NCBI RefSeq assembly: GCF_017592555.1 | Contig: NZ_JAGFNS010000011.1 | Location: 62,001-126,000 of the forward strand | Origin: Actinoplanes flavus | GTDB taxonomy: Bacteria > Actinomycetota > Actinomycetes > Mycobacteriales > Micromonosporaceae | Length of the DNA stretch: 64,000 bases | Direction of reading: 5' to 3' | In this document: one piece after another, positions 25,881 through 33,942 of the stretch | Layout: each line of letters opens with the position of its first letter | Position numbering within the stretch: position 1 is the first letter of the stretch | Notes under the pieces: generated by a model | Told to the model about the DNA's origin: nothing | Seen by the model: the letters and a program-made list of their open reading frames with translations, nothing else | The model's database searches: none | Position numbers and translations under genes: made by a program

Positions 25881-27080
25881 TCATGTCGAGGCCCGGACCT
25901 GTGGATGGAACTTCGGCACCCGCATGCTCACCTTCGTACCCGCTCCGGGGGCCGTCTCCACGATCAGGCCGTTGTGGTCGCCGAACACCGAACGCAGCCG
26001 CTCGTCCACATTGACCAGGCCGACGTGCTGCCCGTCCTCGCTCTCCGAACCGTCCCGCGCGAAGACCGCCGGATCCATGCCGACCCCGTCGTCCTCGACC
26101 GTGATGTGACACTCGGCGCCCGCGTCCCGCGCCTCGATGCTCACCATACCGACGCCGGGCTTCCGGGACAGGCCGTGCCGGACCGCGTTCTCCACCAGCG
26201 GTTGCAGGCACAGGAACGGCAGACCGACCGGCAGCACCTCGGGCGCGATCTGCAACCGCACCTGGAGCCGGTCACCGAACCGGGCCCGCTCGATGGTCAG
26301 ATAGCGGTCGATGCTGCGCAGCTCCTCGGCGAGCGTCGTGAACTCACCGTGCGCCCGGAACGAGTAACGCGTGAACTCGGCGAACTCCAGGATCAGCTCC
26401 CGGGCCCGCTCCGGGTCGGTGCGCACGAACGAGGCGATCGCGGTCAGCGCGTTGTAGATGAAATGCGGGCTGATCTGGGCACGCAGCGCACGCACCTCGG
26501 CTCTGGCCAGCCGCTCCCGCGACGAGTCGAGTTCGGCCAGCGCCAGCTGCGATCCGGCCCAGCGGGCGGTCTCCAGCGTCGCCTGCACCAGGCCCGGCGC
26601 CGGCGGCTCGTCGGCCACCGCGACCAGCGCGGCGTCCGCCTGGCCGGCGGGCCCGGTCAGAGGCGCCACCACAGCGCCGCGAACCACACAATCCACCCGG
26701 TCACACACCAGATCAGACCCATTGAGTACGACGGAGCGCTGCGATCTCGTGGCGCGCCGGGCCGCCACCGTGAACTGGTCGGTGTGGTGTCCACCCCGCC
26801 CGTCGAAGGCCAGGCAGTCCGTCCCGTCGATGATCGCCAGCCCGACCGCCCCGACCAGCACCCGCAGATGCCGGATCGCCTTCCCGGCGGTCGTCGTGCT
26901 CAGACCCGCCCGTAGCGGTTCGGCCGCCAGCGACGCCGTGTGCAGCACGTCGTAGGTGGCCCGCTGCATGGCCGTGGCGATCCCCCGCCGGGCCCGCAGG
27001 CGCAGCACCGCGACCACCGCGGCGGCGAGCGCGGCCAGCACGGCGACGACCGCCACCGCGCTACCGATCTGACCCGCCAC
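25881..27080 (-). CDS. LytS-type sensor histidine kinase
   Basis: A 399-residue kinase with one N-terminal transmembrane helix (about 8-28), a GAF-like region (about 45-165) and the His_kinase/HATPase module of the LytS/YehU class with phospho-acceptor His in AQISPHFIYNALTAI, then LCLQPLVENAVRHG and DDGVGMDP. The partner LytTR regulator is immediately downstream. In related systems (for example BtsSR) such pairs control monocarboxylate carriers; two are encoded nearby. Confidence 0.93.
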   Translation of the reverse strand: MAGQIGSAVAVVAVLAALAAAVVAVLRLRARRGIATAMQRATYDVLHTASLAAEPLRAGLSTTTAGKAIRHLRVLVGAVGLAIIDGTDCLAFDGRGGHHTDQFTVAARRATRSQRSVVLNGSDLVCDRVDCVVRGAVVAPLTGPAGQADAALVAVADEPPAPGLVQATLETARWAGSQLALAELDSSRERLARAEVRALRAQISPHFIYNALTAIASFVRTDPERARELILEFAEFTRYSFRAHGEFTTLAEELRSIDRYLTIERARFGDRLQVRLQIAPEVLPVGLPFLCLQPLVENAVRHGLSRKPGVGMVSIEARDAGAECHITVEDDGVGMDPAVFARDGSESEDGQHVGLVNVDERLRSVFGDHNGLIVETAPGAGTKVSMRVPKFHPQVRAST

Positions 27081-27320
27081 GGGACAGATCCTGACGCCTG
27101 GACGCCCGCCGCGCCATCCCCGAAGAAGTGTCGTACCCCGGTGGCAGTATGGCTTTCATGACGGACACGGGGTTGTGGAGCGCGACCACTCACGCACGTC
27201 GCACGGCGCGGCTCGCGTCATGGACGCGTCAGCGGCCAGCGAGCCGTGCCGGGCCCTCGGCGGGAGCGACGGTCCGCACCCACCACCCGGCTACGACATC
27301 GTGGTGTTGCTCTTGACGGT

Positions 27321-28883
27321 TCAGTAGGCGCCCTTGCGCTTCAGGACCACCCAGATGGTGCGCCAGAGGATGCTCAGGTCGTAGGTGAGAGACCAGTTGT
27401 CGACGTAGTAGAGGTCCAGCCGGACCGCCTCGTCCCAGGACAGGTCGGAGCGGCCGCTCACCTGCCACAGGCCGGTCATGCCCGGGCGGACCAGCAGGCG
27501 CCGGCGCACGTCACCGAGGTAGTCGCCGTCGTCCGCGGGCAGCGGGCGCGGCCCGACCAGGGACATCTCACCCTTGAGCACGTTGATCAGCTGGGGCAGT
27601 TCGTCCATCGAGGTGGCCCGCAGCTTCGCGCCGAAGGTGAAGATGCGCGGGTCCTGCTTCATCTTGAAGAGCATGCCGTCGGACTCGTTGAGTTCGTCCA
27701 GCGTGGCCTTGCGCTCCTCGGCGTCCACGTACATGGTCCGGAACTTCCACACCCGGAAGGTGCGGCCGTCGTGGCCGACGCGGGTCTGCCGGAAGAAGAC
27801 CGGCCCGGGGTCGGAGAGGCGGATGCCGAGCGCGATGAAAGCGAGAATCGGGCTGATCAGCAGCAGGCCGAGACCCGCCGCGACCCGGTCCATCAGGTTC
27901 TTGACCAGCCAGCCGGGGCCGGAGAGCGTCGGCTCCTCGACGTGCAGCAGCGGCAGGCCCTCGATCGGGCGGATGTGCACACGCGGCCCGGCGATGTCGG
28001 TGAGCTGCGGCGCGACCACCAGGTCGACGCCGGTGCCCTCCAGCTGCCAGGCCAGGCGGCGCAGCTCACCGGGCTCGGCGCTGGCCGAACCGCAGACCGC
28101 GATCGTGTCGGCGCCGACCTCGCGGACCAGGGACAGCACGTCCCGTCCGGCGTAGACCGGGACCGGCGTCTCGATGCCGCGGGCGGCCGCGTAGCCGTCG
28201 GTGAGGTGGATGGCGACCGGGATCAGGCCGGCCGCCGGGCTGCGGGTGACCGCGGTGTAGACCTCGAGCGCCTCGGGCAGCGTGCCGACCAGGACCATCC
28301 GGTGCGCGCCGTGCCCGGTGCTGCGCCGGGCGAAGTGCAGGAACTGCCGGGCGGTCACCCGGCAGATGAGGATCAGCAGCAGGGCGCTCAGCGACACGGT
28401 GGCGACGGTCCCGCGGGACAGGTCGGCCTTGGTGGCGAACGCCAGCAGCGACACGCAGGCCACGACGGTGACCGACGCGCGGACGACGCGCTTGAACTCC
28501 TCGCTGCCCAGGCCCAGGTAACGGCGGTCGTAGGTGCCGTTGGTCCAGAGCAGCAGCAGCCAGCCGAGGGGCAGCACGATGTAGGCGTAGAGGAGGAACG
28601 ACTCGGAGGTCGAGAAGCCGGCCCGCGACTTCTCGAGGAAGCTGGCAATGTAACTCGCGCCGACGACCGAGAGCAGGTCGAGCACGATCAGAGCCAGCGT
28701 GTAGGGCCGGTGCCAACGGGACAGGCGGCGGCTCGTGCGGCTCCATGCGTTGCGGGGCACCCCGTTGCTCGGTGGCTGCTCCTGCCACTCGAAGCTTTCG
28801 TACCGCACGGGTTTGCTCCGGCTGCTGTGGTCGGTAGATGGGCGATGCAGGCTAGTAGTCACTTCGCCTACGTCCTCCCGCAT
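27321..28883 (-). CDS. Polyprenyl-phosphate sugar (glycosyl-1-phosphate) transferase
   Basis: Initiating enzyme of exopolysaccharide or wall-glycan synthesis (WbaP/CpsE class), 520 residues. It has four N-terminal helices (about 60-185), a nucleotide-binding-like middle domain, a further helix near 330 and the conserved catalytic domain: VFFRQTRVGHDGRTFRVWKFRTM, ELPQLINVLKGEMSLVGPRP and RPGMTGLWQVSGRS. A TAATCT box at 28897-28892 lies 8 bases before the ATG, so the start is probably leaderless. The sugar transferred is unknown. Confidence 0.94.
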   Translation of the reverse strand: MREDVGEVTTSLHRPSTDHSSRSKPVRYESFEWQEQPPSNGVPRNAWSRTSRRLSRWHRPYTLALIVLDLLSVVGASYIASFLEKSRAGFSTSESFLLYAYIVLPLGWLLLLWTNGTYDRRYLGLGSEEFKRVVRASVTVVACVSLLAFATKADLSRGTVATVSLSALLLILICRVTARQFLHFARRSTGHGAHRMVLVGTLPEALEVYTAVTRSPAAGLIPVAIHLTDGYAAARGIETPVPVYAGRDVLSLVREVGADTIAVCGSASAEPGELRRLAWQLEGTGVDLVVAPQLTDIAGPRVHIRPIEGLPLLHVEEPTLSGPGWLVKNLMDRVAAGLGLLLISPILAFIALGIRLSDPGPVFFRQTRVGHDGRTFRVWKFRTMYVDAEERKATLDELNESDGMLFKMKQDPRIFTFGAKLRATSMDELPQLINVLKGEMSLVGPRPLPADDGDYLGDVRRRLLVRPGMTGLWQVSGRSDLSWDEAVRLDLYYVDNWSLTYDLSILWRTIWVVLKRKGAY

Positions 28884-29060
28884 CCGGAAAAAGATTACGC
28901 ACCGCCACGACCTTGGGATCGTCGGCGGGTCCGCCGCTACCCGTTCGCGTCACAACGGTTGCCATGGACCGGGCCACTATACCGATGGATCGGCCGGAGA
29001 GAAGGTGACGTTGCGGCCGCAATCCTTACATGTACGCACGGTGATGATTTCGTGGCAGGA

Positions 29061-29921
29061 TCACCGCACCAGTTTGGAGAGCCGTCGATCAGCCAGCGGT
29101 TTTCCGCCGGTCTGGCAGGTCGCGCAGTATTGCAGGCTCTTGTCGGCGAACGACACCTCCCGGACCGTGTCGCCGCAGACCGGGCAGGGCAGGCCGGTCC
29201 GCGCGTGGACCCGCATCCCGGCCCGCTTCTCGCCCTTGAGCTCGGCCGCCTTCTGCCCCACCGACCGCTCGACCGCGTCCGTCTCGATCTCGCGCATGGC
29301 GGCGTAGAGAGCGTCCATCTGATCGTCGGTCAGCTTTCCGGTAAGTGCGAAAGGGGACAACTTGGCCGCGTGCAGGATCTCGTCGGAGTAGGCGTTCCCG
29401 ATTCCGGCGAGCACCTCCTGATCGACCAGGACGCCCTTGATCTGCCCGTTGCGGCCGCGGATCCGCTCGGCGAACTCGTCGCGGGAGACGGCCAGCGCGT
29501 CCGGGCCGAGCCGGGCCACGCCGGGCACCTCGGCCGGGTCACGCACCAGATAGACGGCCAGGGACTTCTGGGTGCCGGCCTCGGTCAGGTCGAACCCGGA
29601 GCCGTCGTCCAGCCGCACCCGGACCGCGATCGGCCCGCTGCCCGGCTTGAGCGGGGCCGGCGACTTGAACGAGTCCCGGTAGTGCAGCCAGCCGGCCCGG
29701 GCCAGGTGGACGATCAGATGCAGGTCGTCACCGAGGCCGACGTCGAGGAACTTGCCGTGCCGGCCCGCCGTGGTGAGCGGCATGCCGGCGAGCGCGGTGG
29801 GCGCCGGGTCATAGGTCTTCAGGGCACTGAACGAGGCGACTTCGAAGCGCTGCACGGCGTGGCCGACCGCCCGCCCGCGCAGGTATGCCGCGAGCGCCTC
29901 GACCTCGGGGAGTTCGGGCAT
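29061..29921 (-). CDS. Fpg/Nei-family DNA glycosylase
   Basis: Base-excision repair glycosylase/AP lyase, 286 residues. After Met comes PELPEVE with the catalytic N-terminal proline; the helix-two-turn-helix is represented by VDQEVLAGIGNAYSDEIL; a C-terminal four-Cys zinc finger is complete (CPVC...CATC). The sequence suits either the MutM or the actinobacterial Nei2-like branch, so I give no symbol. It is divergent from the GT4 gene with only 24 bases between the start codons. Confidence 0.93.
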   Translation of the reverse strand: MPELPEVEALAAYLRGRAVGHAVQRFEVASFSALKTYDPAPTALAGMPLTTAGRHGKFLDVGLGDDLHLIVHLARAGWLHYRDSFKSPAPLKPGSGPIAVRVRLDDGSGFDLTEAGTQKSLAVYLVRDPAEVPGVARLGPDALAVSRDEFAERIRGRNGQIKGVLVDQEVLAGIGNAYSDEILHAAKLSPFALTGKLTDDQMDALYAAMREIETDAVERSVGQKAAELKGEKRAGMRVHARTGLPCPVCGDTVREVSFADKSLQYCATCQTGGKPLADRRLSKLVR

Positions 29922-29927
29922 TCCCTC

Positions 29928-29937
29928 ACGGTAGCGT
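29928..29937. promoter_or_regulatory. Overlapping divergent -10 boxes
   Basis: TAGCGT (29932-29937, plus strand) lies 8 bases before the GT4 ATG. TACCGT (29933-29928, minus strand) lies 6 bases before the glycosylase ATG. The boxes share two bases, so both leaderless promoters occupy the same DNA and could compete. Confidence 0.5.
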
Positions 29938-29945
29938 TTGCCGGC

Positions 29946-31121
29946 ATGAAGGTGGTGGTAGCGCACAACCGGTACCGCGAGGCGATCCCCTCCGGCGAGA
30001 ACGTCATCGTCGACACGGAGATCGGTCAGCTCCGGGCGGCCGGCGTCGACGTGGTGCCGTTCCAGCGCAGTTCCGACTCGATCGGCTCGCTGTCCGTGGC
30101 GCGGAAGGCGCTGCTCCCGATCTCGCCGATCTACGGGGCCGAGGCCCAGCGCGACCTGGCCGCCCTGCTGGCGGCGGAGAAGCCGGACGCGCTGCACCTG
30201 CACAACCCGTACCCGCTGCTCTCGCCGTGGGTCATCCGGACCGCCCACGCGCACGGCGTCCCGGTGGTCCAGACCGTGCACAACTACCGGCAGGTCTGCT
30301 CGTCCGGGCTGTACTTCCGGGACGGGCACAACTGCCAGGACTGCCGCGGCAAGGTGCTCGGCTGGCCGGCGGTCAAGAACCGCTGCTACCGCGGCTCGGC
30401 GGCGCAGAGCGCGATCATGGCGACCACGCTGGCCGTGCACCGGCCGACCTGGCGCTCGGTGGACCGCTACATCGCCCTCACCGACAAGATCGCCGCGCAC
30501 CTGGCCGACTACGGCATCCCGGACGACCGCATCGTGATCAAACCGAACGGCCTGCCCGACCCCGGCGCCCCCGCACCACTGGGCGAAGGCTTCCTCTACG
30601 GCGCGCGGCTCTCCCCCGAGAAGGGCCTCGGCCTGCTCCTCGACGCCTGGCGCCGGCACCCGGACGGCAGCCTCGGCACCCTGCGCATCGCCGGCGACGG
30701 CGAACTCCGCCCGTTGGCCGAACAGGCTGATCGTGATCGGTCGGACGTCACCTACCTGGGCCCGCTGGACCGGGCCGGGATGACCGCGGCCCGCCGCGAC
30801 TCAGCCGTGGTGATCGCCGTCCCCACCTGGGAAGACGTCCTGCCCACGGTGATCCTGGAGGCGATGTCCACCGGCCGTGCCGTCCTCGGCACTGCGGTGG
30901 GCGGCATCCCCTACATGGTCGGCACCGGTCCCGACGCCGCCGGCTGGCTGGCCGAACCCGACCCGGTCGCCCTGGCCGCCGCCCTGCCCCTGGCCCGCGC
31001 CGGCGCCCCCGCCGCGGCGGTCGCCGCCCGCGCCCGCTACCAGCAGCACTTCCACCCCGACGTCCTCACACCTCGCCTGATCTCCATCTACGAGGACATG
31101 TCCCACCACGCCCACAAATAG
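29946..31121 (+). CDS. GT4-family glycosyltransferase
   Basis: A 391-residue GT-B fold enzyme. The N-terminal domain contains HLHNPYPLLSPWVI, and the C-terminal domain the UDP/GDP-sugar motif (YGARLSPEKGLGLLLDAW, then EDVLPTVILEAMSTGRAVLGTAVGG). A cysteine-rich insertion near residues 118-140 (CSSGLYFRDGHNCQDC) is typical of one actinobacterial GT4 branch. No signal peptide. Likely adds a sugar to a lipid-linked glycan begun by the 27.3 kb transferase; that link is inferred from location. Confidence 0.92.
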   Translation: MKVVVAHNRYREAIPSGENVIVDTEIGQLRAAGVDVVPFQRSSDSIGSLSVARKALLPISPIYGAEAQRDLAALLAAEKPDALHLHNPYPLLSPWVIRTAHAHGVPVVQTVHNYRQVCSSGLYFRDGHNCQDCRGKVLGWPAVKNRCYRGSAAQSAIMATTLAVHRPTWRSVDRYIALTDKIAAHLADYGIPDDRIVIKPNGLPDPGAPAPLGEGFLYGARLSPEKGLGLLLDAWRRHPDGSLGTLRIAGDGELRPLAEQADRDRSDVTYLGPLDRAGMTAARRDSAVVIAVPTWEDVLPTVILEAMSTGRAVLGTAVGGIPYMVGTGPDAAGWLAEPDPVALAAALPLARAGAPAAAVAARARYQQHFHPDVLTPRLISIYEDMSHHAHK

Positions 31122-31165
31122 CCCCACCCCCGGTACGACGCCCACCCCCTCGCCCGCCACCCCCT

Positions 31166-31285
31166 CGCGCGCCGTCTTCACGTGCGCCGTTTCCTCGCGC
31201 GCCGTTTCCTCGCGCGCTGCCTCTTCGCGCGCCGTTTCCTCGCGCGCTGCCTCTTCGCGCGCCGTCTCCTCGCGCGCCGCCCTCT
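31166..31285. repeat. 15-bp tandem repeat, eight units
   Basis: Eight abutting 15-bp units with consensus CGCGCGCCGTTTCCT, alternating with a CGCGCGCTGCCTCTT variant. The array begins 45 bases after the GT4 stop and runs into the palindromic array. Because the unit is a multiple of 3 it leaves frames open, which creates spurious repetitive ORFs. Confidence 0.85.
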
Positions 31286-31288
31286 GGC

Positions 31289-31726
31289 GATCTTGGGCGT
31301 TTTTCCACCTCGTCCGGTGGGAATTCGTCCAAGGTCTGGCGTGTGCGGGGCCGGCGGGTGCCCCTGTCTCGCTCACCGGCCTTTACGGCGCGATCTTGGG
31401 CGTTCTTCCACCCCGTTCGGTGGGAATTCGTCCAAGATCTGGCGTGTGCGGGGCCGGCGGGTGCCCTTGTCTCGCTCATCGCCCCGCACGGCGCGATCTT
31501 GGACGTTCCTTCACCCCGTTCGGTGGGAAATCGTCCAAGATCTGGCTTGCGCCGTCCCCTCACGCCGCCCTCTGGCGATCTTGGGCGTTCTTCCACCTCG
31601 TCCGGTGGGAATTCGTCCAAGATCTGGCGTGTGCGGGGCCGGCGGGTGCCCCTGTCTCGCTCACCGGCCTAGACGGCGCGATCTTGGGCGTTCTTCCACC
31701 CGTTCGGTGGGAAATCGTCCAAGATC
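31289..31726. repeat. Array of five 48-bp palindromic elements, about 103-bp period
   Basis: Elements lie at 31289-31336, 31392-31439, 31495-31542, 31577-31624 and 31680-31726. Each begins GATCTTGG(G/A)CG, ends CGTCCAAGATC (its reverse complement) and has an inner CCACC...GGTGG stem, so it folds into a two-step hairpin. Inter-element DNA is also mostly conserved (GTGTGCGGGGCCGGCGGGTG in three copies). Periods are 103, 103, 82 and 103 bases. No cas genes are present and the spacers are repeated, so it is not CRISPR. Confidence 0.9.
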
Positions 31727-31732
31727 TGGCTC

Positions 31733-31998
31733 GTGCGGCGGGTTGCGGTGCGCGGTTGGGTGCGGTGCGCAGGCGGAGCACGGTGTGCGGGCGGAGCACG
31801 GTGTGCGGGCGGAGCACGGTGCGCGGGCGGAGCACGGTGCGCGGGTGGAGCACGGTGCGCGGGTGGAGCACGGTGCGCGGGCGGAGCACGGTGCGCGGGT
31901 GGGTTGCGGTGCGCGGGCGGAGCGCGGTGTGCGGGCGGAGCGCGGTGTGCGGGTGGGATGCGGTGTGCGGGTGGGATGCGGTGTGCGGGCGGGACGCG
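31733..31998. repeat. 18-bp minisatellite, 13 full units plus two degenerate
   Basis: Thirteen exact-length units occupy 31765-31998 with consensus GTGCGCGGGCGGAGCACG, preceded by a 17-bp and a 15-bp degenerate unit. Variation is mostly GTG-C/T and GCGG/GTGG, with a GGGATG variant at the 3' end. The unit is a multiple of 3, so long artefactual frames cross it. Confidence 0.9.
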
Positions 31999-32000
31999 GT

Positions 32001-32028
32001 GGGGGGCGGGGCGGGGCGGGGCGGGGGG
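32001..32028 (+). other. G-quadruplex motif
   Basis: Five G-runs of 6, 4, 4, 4 and 6 separated by single C bases. The single-base loops make this a very strong predicted quadruplex on the plus strand (C-rich on the template of the convergent downstream gene). It sits 9 bases from the stop of the CDP-alcohol phosphotransferase gene. Confidence 0.75.
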
Positions 32029-32036
32029 CGGCTTGG

Positions 32037-32900
32037 TCAGGCCTTCAGGGACTCGCGGCCGGCGAAGGCGATGCTTGCTGCCAGGAAGCCGCCGTTGATC
32101 AGGGTGAAGAGGGCGACGAACCACACCGCGAACTGGGGGGCCACCGTGAGCACCACGCCGGCCAGGGCGATGACCGCGCCGTAGTCGCGGACCAGTTTGG
32201 CCGCACGGATCGGCAGCGACCTGCTTGTCACCATGCTGGCGGCCTGGCTGCCGGTCTGCATGACCGAGGTGACCAGGTTGACCATCCAGGTGGCGGCGAA
32301 GGCGGCGAGCAGCCACGCGGGGGTGTCGGGTTCCTGGGCGGCGGCGGTCGCGGACAGCGCGGCCACCAGCGAGGCCTGGACGGCCACGTCGCAGAGCACG
32401 TCCAGCCGGCCGCCGGCGGGGCTGCTCTGGCCGGTGACCCGGGCCAGCTGGCCGTCGGAGCAGTCGAACGCGTACGCCATCTGCCAGCCGATCAGCGCGA
32501 GCAGGCCGACCGGCGCGGCCCAGACGCGGCCGTCGGCGACCGGGCCGGCGGCCGCGATGACGATGAACGACGTGAGGCAGCCGAGCCCCAGGTTGAGGAT
32601 GGTCAGCACGGTCGGCGTGAGCCGGCGTTTGTGTGCGCTGACCGCGATCCGCGCGCCGATCCGCTGGCTGATCGCCTCGCTGAAGAGGCCACCGCCACGG
32701 TTGACCGCGTAGTAGTCGGCGGCTGTGGGCGTACCGGTGACGGGTTTGCCGGACGGCCCGGAAGGCCCGGCGGCGGGCATCGGGCCCGGGCTGTCGATCC
32801 GCGTGGGGTTGACCGGTGCGGGCCGGGCCGTCGGCGGCCGGCCACCCTCGACGGGAGGGTGACCGGCGCCGTGGCCGGATTCAGAGGGTCGCGAGGGCAT
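32037..32900 (-). CDS. CDP-alcohol phosphatidyltransferase family protein
   Basis: Membrane enzyme that joins a CDP-activated alcohol to a second alcohol. The 287-residue protein has a Pro-rich cytoplasmic N-terminus (about 1-60) and about five to six helices. The catalytic signature DG(x)2AR(x)8G(x)3D(x)3D is intact in DCSDGQLARVTGQ and the following GRLDVLCD. It overlaps the end of the dehydrogenase gene by 20 bases, in an operon with a nucleotidyltransferase, so its CDP-substrate may be made by that operon. Confidence 0.93.
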   Translation of the reverse strand: MPSRPSESGHGAGHPPVEGGRPPTARPAPVNPTRIDSPGPMPAAGPSGPSGKPVTGTPTAADYYAVNRGGGLFSEAISQRIGARIAVSAHKRRLTPTVLTILNLGLGCLTSFIVIAAAGPVADGRVWAAPVGLLALIGWQMAYAFDCSDGQLARVTGQSSPAGGRLDVLCDVAVQASLVAALSATAAAQEPDTPAWLLAAFAATWMVNLVTSVMQTGSQAASMVTSRSLPIRAAKLVRDYGAVIALAGVVLTVAPQFAVWFVALFTLINGGFLAASIAFAGRESLKA

Positions 32901-33942
32901 CGTTGTATTCGGCCAGCTTCTGCCGGGTCTGCTCCGGCGTCATGGCGAGGTGTTCCAGGATGGTGTAGCGGTCCGGCCGGGTCCGTGGCGCGAAGTCGAT
33001 GGCCTGGACGAACTGTTCGACGTCGAGGCCGACGTCGGACGGCGTACGCGGGAGCTGGTGCCGCAGCAGGCAGTCGGACATCTGCTTGAGCCGCCGCTCG
33101 TCGCCGCGCAGGAAGGTGCAGAACAGCGCACCGAGCCCGGCGAGTTCACCGTGTGAGGCGGTGGCCGGGAAGAGCGAGTCGATGGCGTGCATGATCTCGT
33201 GGCAGCCGCCGCTGGACGGCCGGCTGCTGCCGCACACCGCCATCGCCAGGCCGCTGGAGATCAGCGCCTCGGCCAGCACCGTGACGAACGCGTCGTCGGA
33301 CATGTCGCCGGGCATGGTCAGCACCGCCTCGGCGCCCATCCGGGCGAGGGAGGCGGCCAGGCCGTCGACGGGTTCGCCGCGGACCTGGCGGGCGAGTTCC
33401 CAGTCGGCGAGCGCGCTGATGTTGCTGATCACGTCGCCGATGCCGGCCCGGTTGACCAGCTCCGGCCCGTTCTCCACGAAGTCGAGGTCGACGACGACGC
33501 CGAACGGGATGTGCACCCCGTAGGACCCCTTGATGCCGTCGTTGATCAGGCTGGCCACCGGCGAGGCGATGCCGTCGTTGGCGAGGCTGGTCGCGACCGA
33601 GACCATCGGCAGGCCCCAGCGGCTCGCCGCGTACTTGGCGGTGTCGACGGTCTTGCCGCCGCCGATGCCGACGACCGCGTCGAAGTGGCCGGAGCGCAGC
33701 TTGCCGGAGAGTTCCAGCGCCGCGTCGAGGGTGCCGCCGCCGGTCACGAAGATCTCGGCCGAGGTGAGCGACGGGCGGAGCAGGTCGACGACCTTCTCGC
33801 CCAGGCCCGGCCCGACCACCACGGCGACCTCGCCACCGGAGGAGATCCGGCCGTCGGCGAGGATCTTGCCGAGGTCGGCGACCGCGCCCCGCCGCACTTC
33901 GATGTGCAGCGGGGTCTGGACGCTACGGGCTAGTAGCGGCAT
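32881..33942 (-). CDS. Glycerol-1-phosphate dehydrogenase-like (Fe-containing ADH superfamily)
   Basis: A 353-residue member of the iron-containing alcohol dehydrogenase superfamily, G1P dehydrogenase (AraM/EgsA-like) branch. NAD-binding signature VVGIGGGKTVDTAKYAA, then SVATSLANDGIASPVASL, and metal-binding residues around GCHEIMHAID and TASHGELAGLG. It may reduce dihydroxyacetone phosphate to sn-glycerol 1-phosphate, the archaeal-type stereoisomer; dehydroquinate-synthase-like paralogues are an alternative. Overlaps both operon neighbours. Confidence 0.85.
   Translation of the reverse strand: MPLLARSVQTPLHIEVRRGAVADLGKILADGRISSGGEVAVVVGPGLGEKVVDLLRPSLTSAEIFVTGGGTLDAALELSGKLRSGHFDAVVGIGGGKTVDTAKYAASRWGLPMVSVATSLANDGIASPVASLINDGIKGSYGVHIPFGVVVDLDFVENGPELVNRAGIGDVISNISALADWELARQVRGEPVDGLAASLARMGAEAVLTMPGDMSDDAFVTVLAEALISSGLAMAVCGSSRPSSGGCHEIMHAIDSLFPATASHGELAGLGALFCTFLRGDERRLKQMSDCLLRHQLPRTPSDVGLDVEQFVQAIDFAPRTRPDRYTILEHLAMTPEQTRQKLAEYNDALATL

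Noticed and set aside
27081..27320. Small gene between the LytS gene and the sugar transferase
   Set aside because: Short frames on the plus strand (for example 62 residues from 27128) have no ribosome-binding site or family resemblance.
27246..31121. Single very long plus-strand frame through the sugar transferase and glycosylase genes
   Set aside because: Only its last 391 codons (from 29946) match a protein family; the rest is antisense to two well-supported genes.
31289..31726. CRISPR array
   Set aside because: Repeats are 48 bp and palindromic, intervening sequences are themselves repeated, and no cas gene is near.
31166..33089. Repetitive proteins encoded by the 31 kb repeats
   Set aside because: Repeat units that are multiples of three leave frames open on both strands; no start signal or family match.
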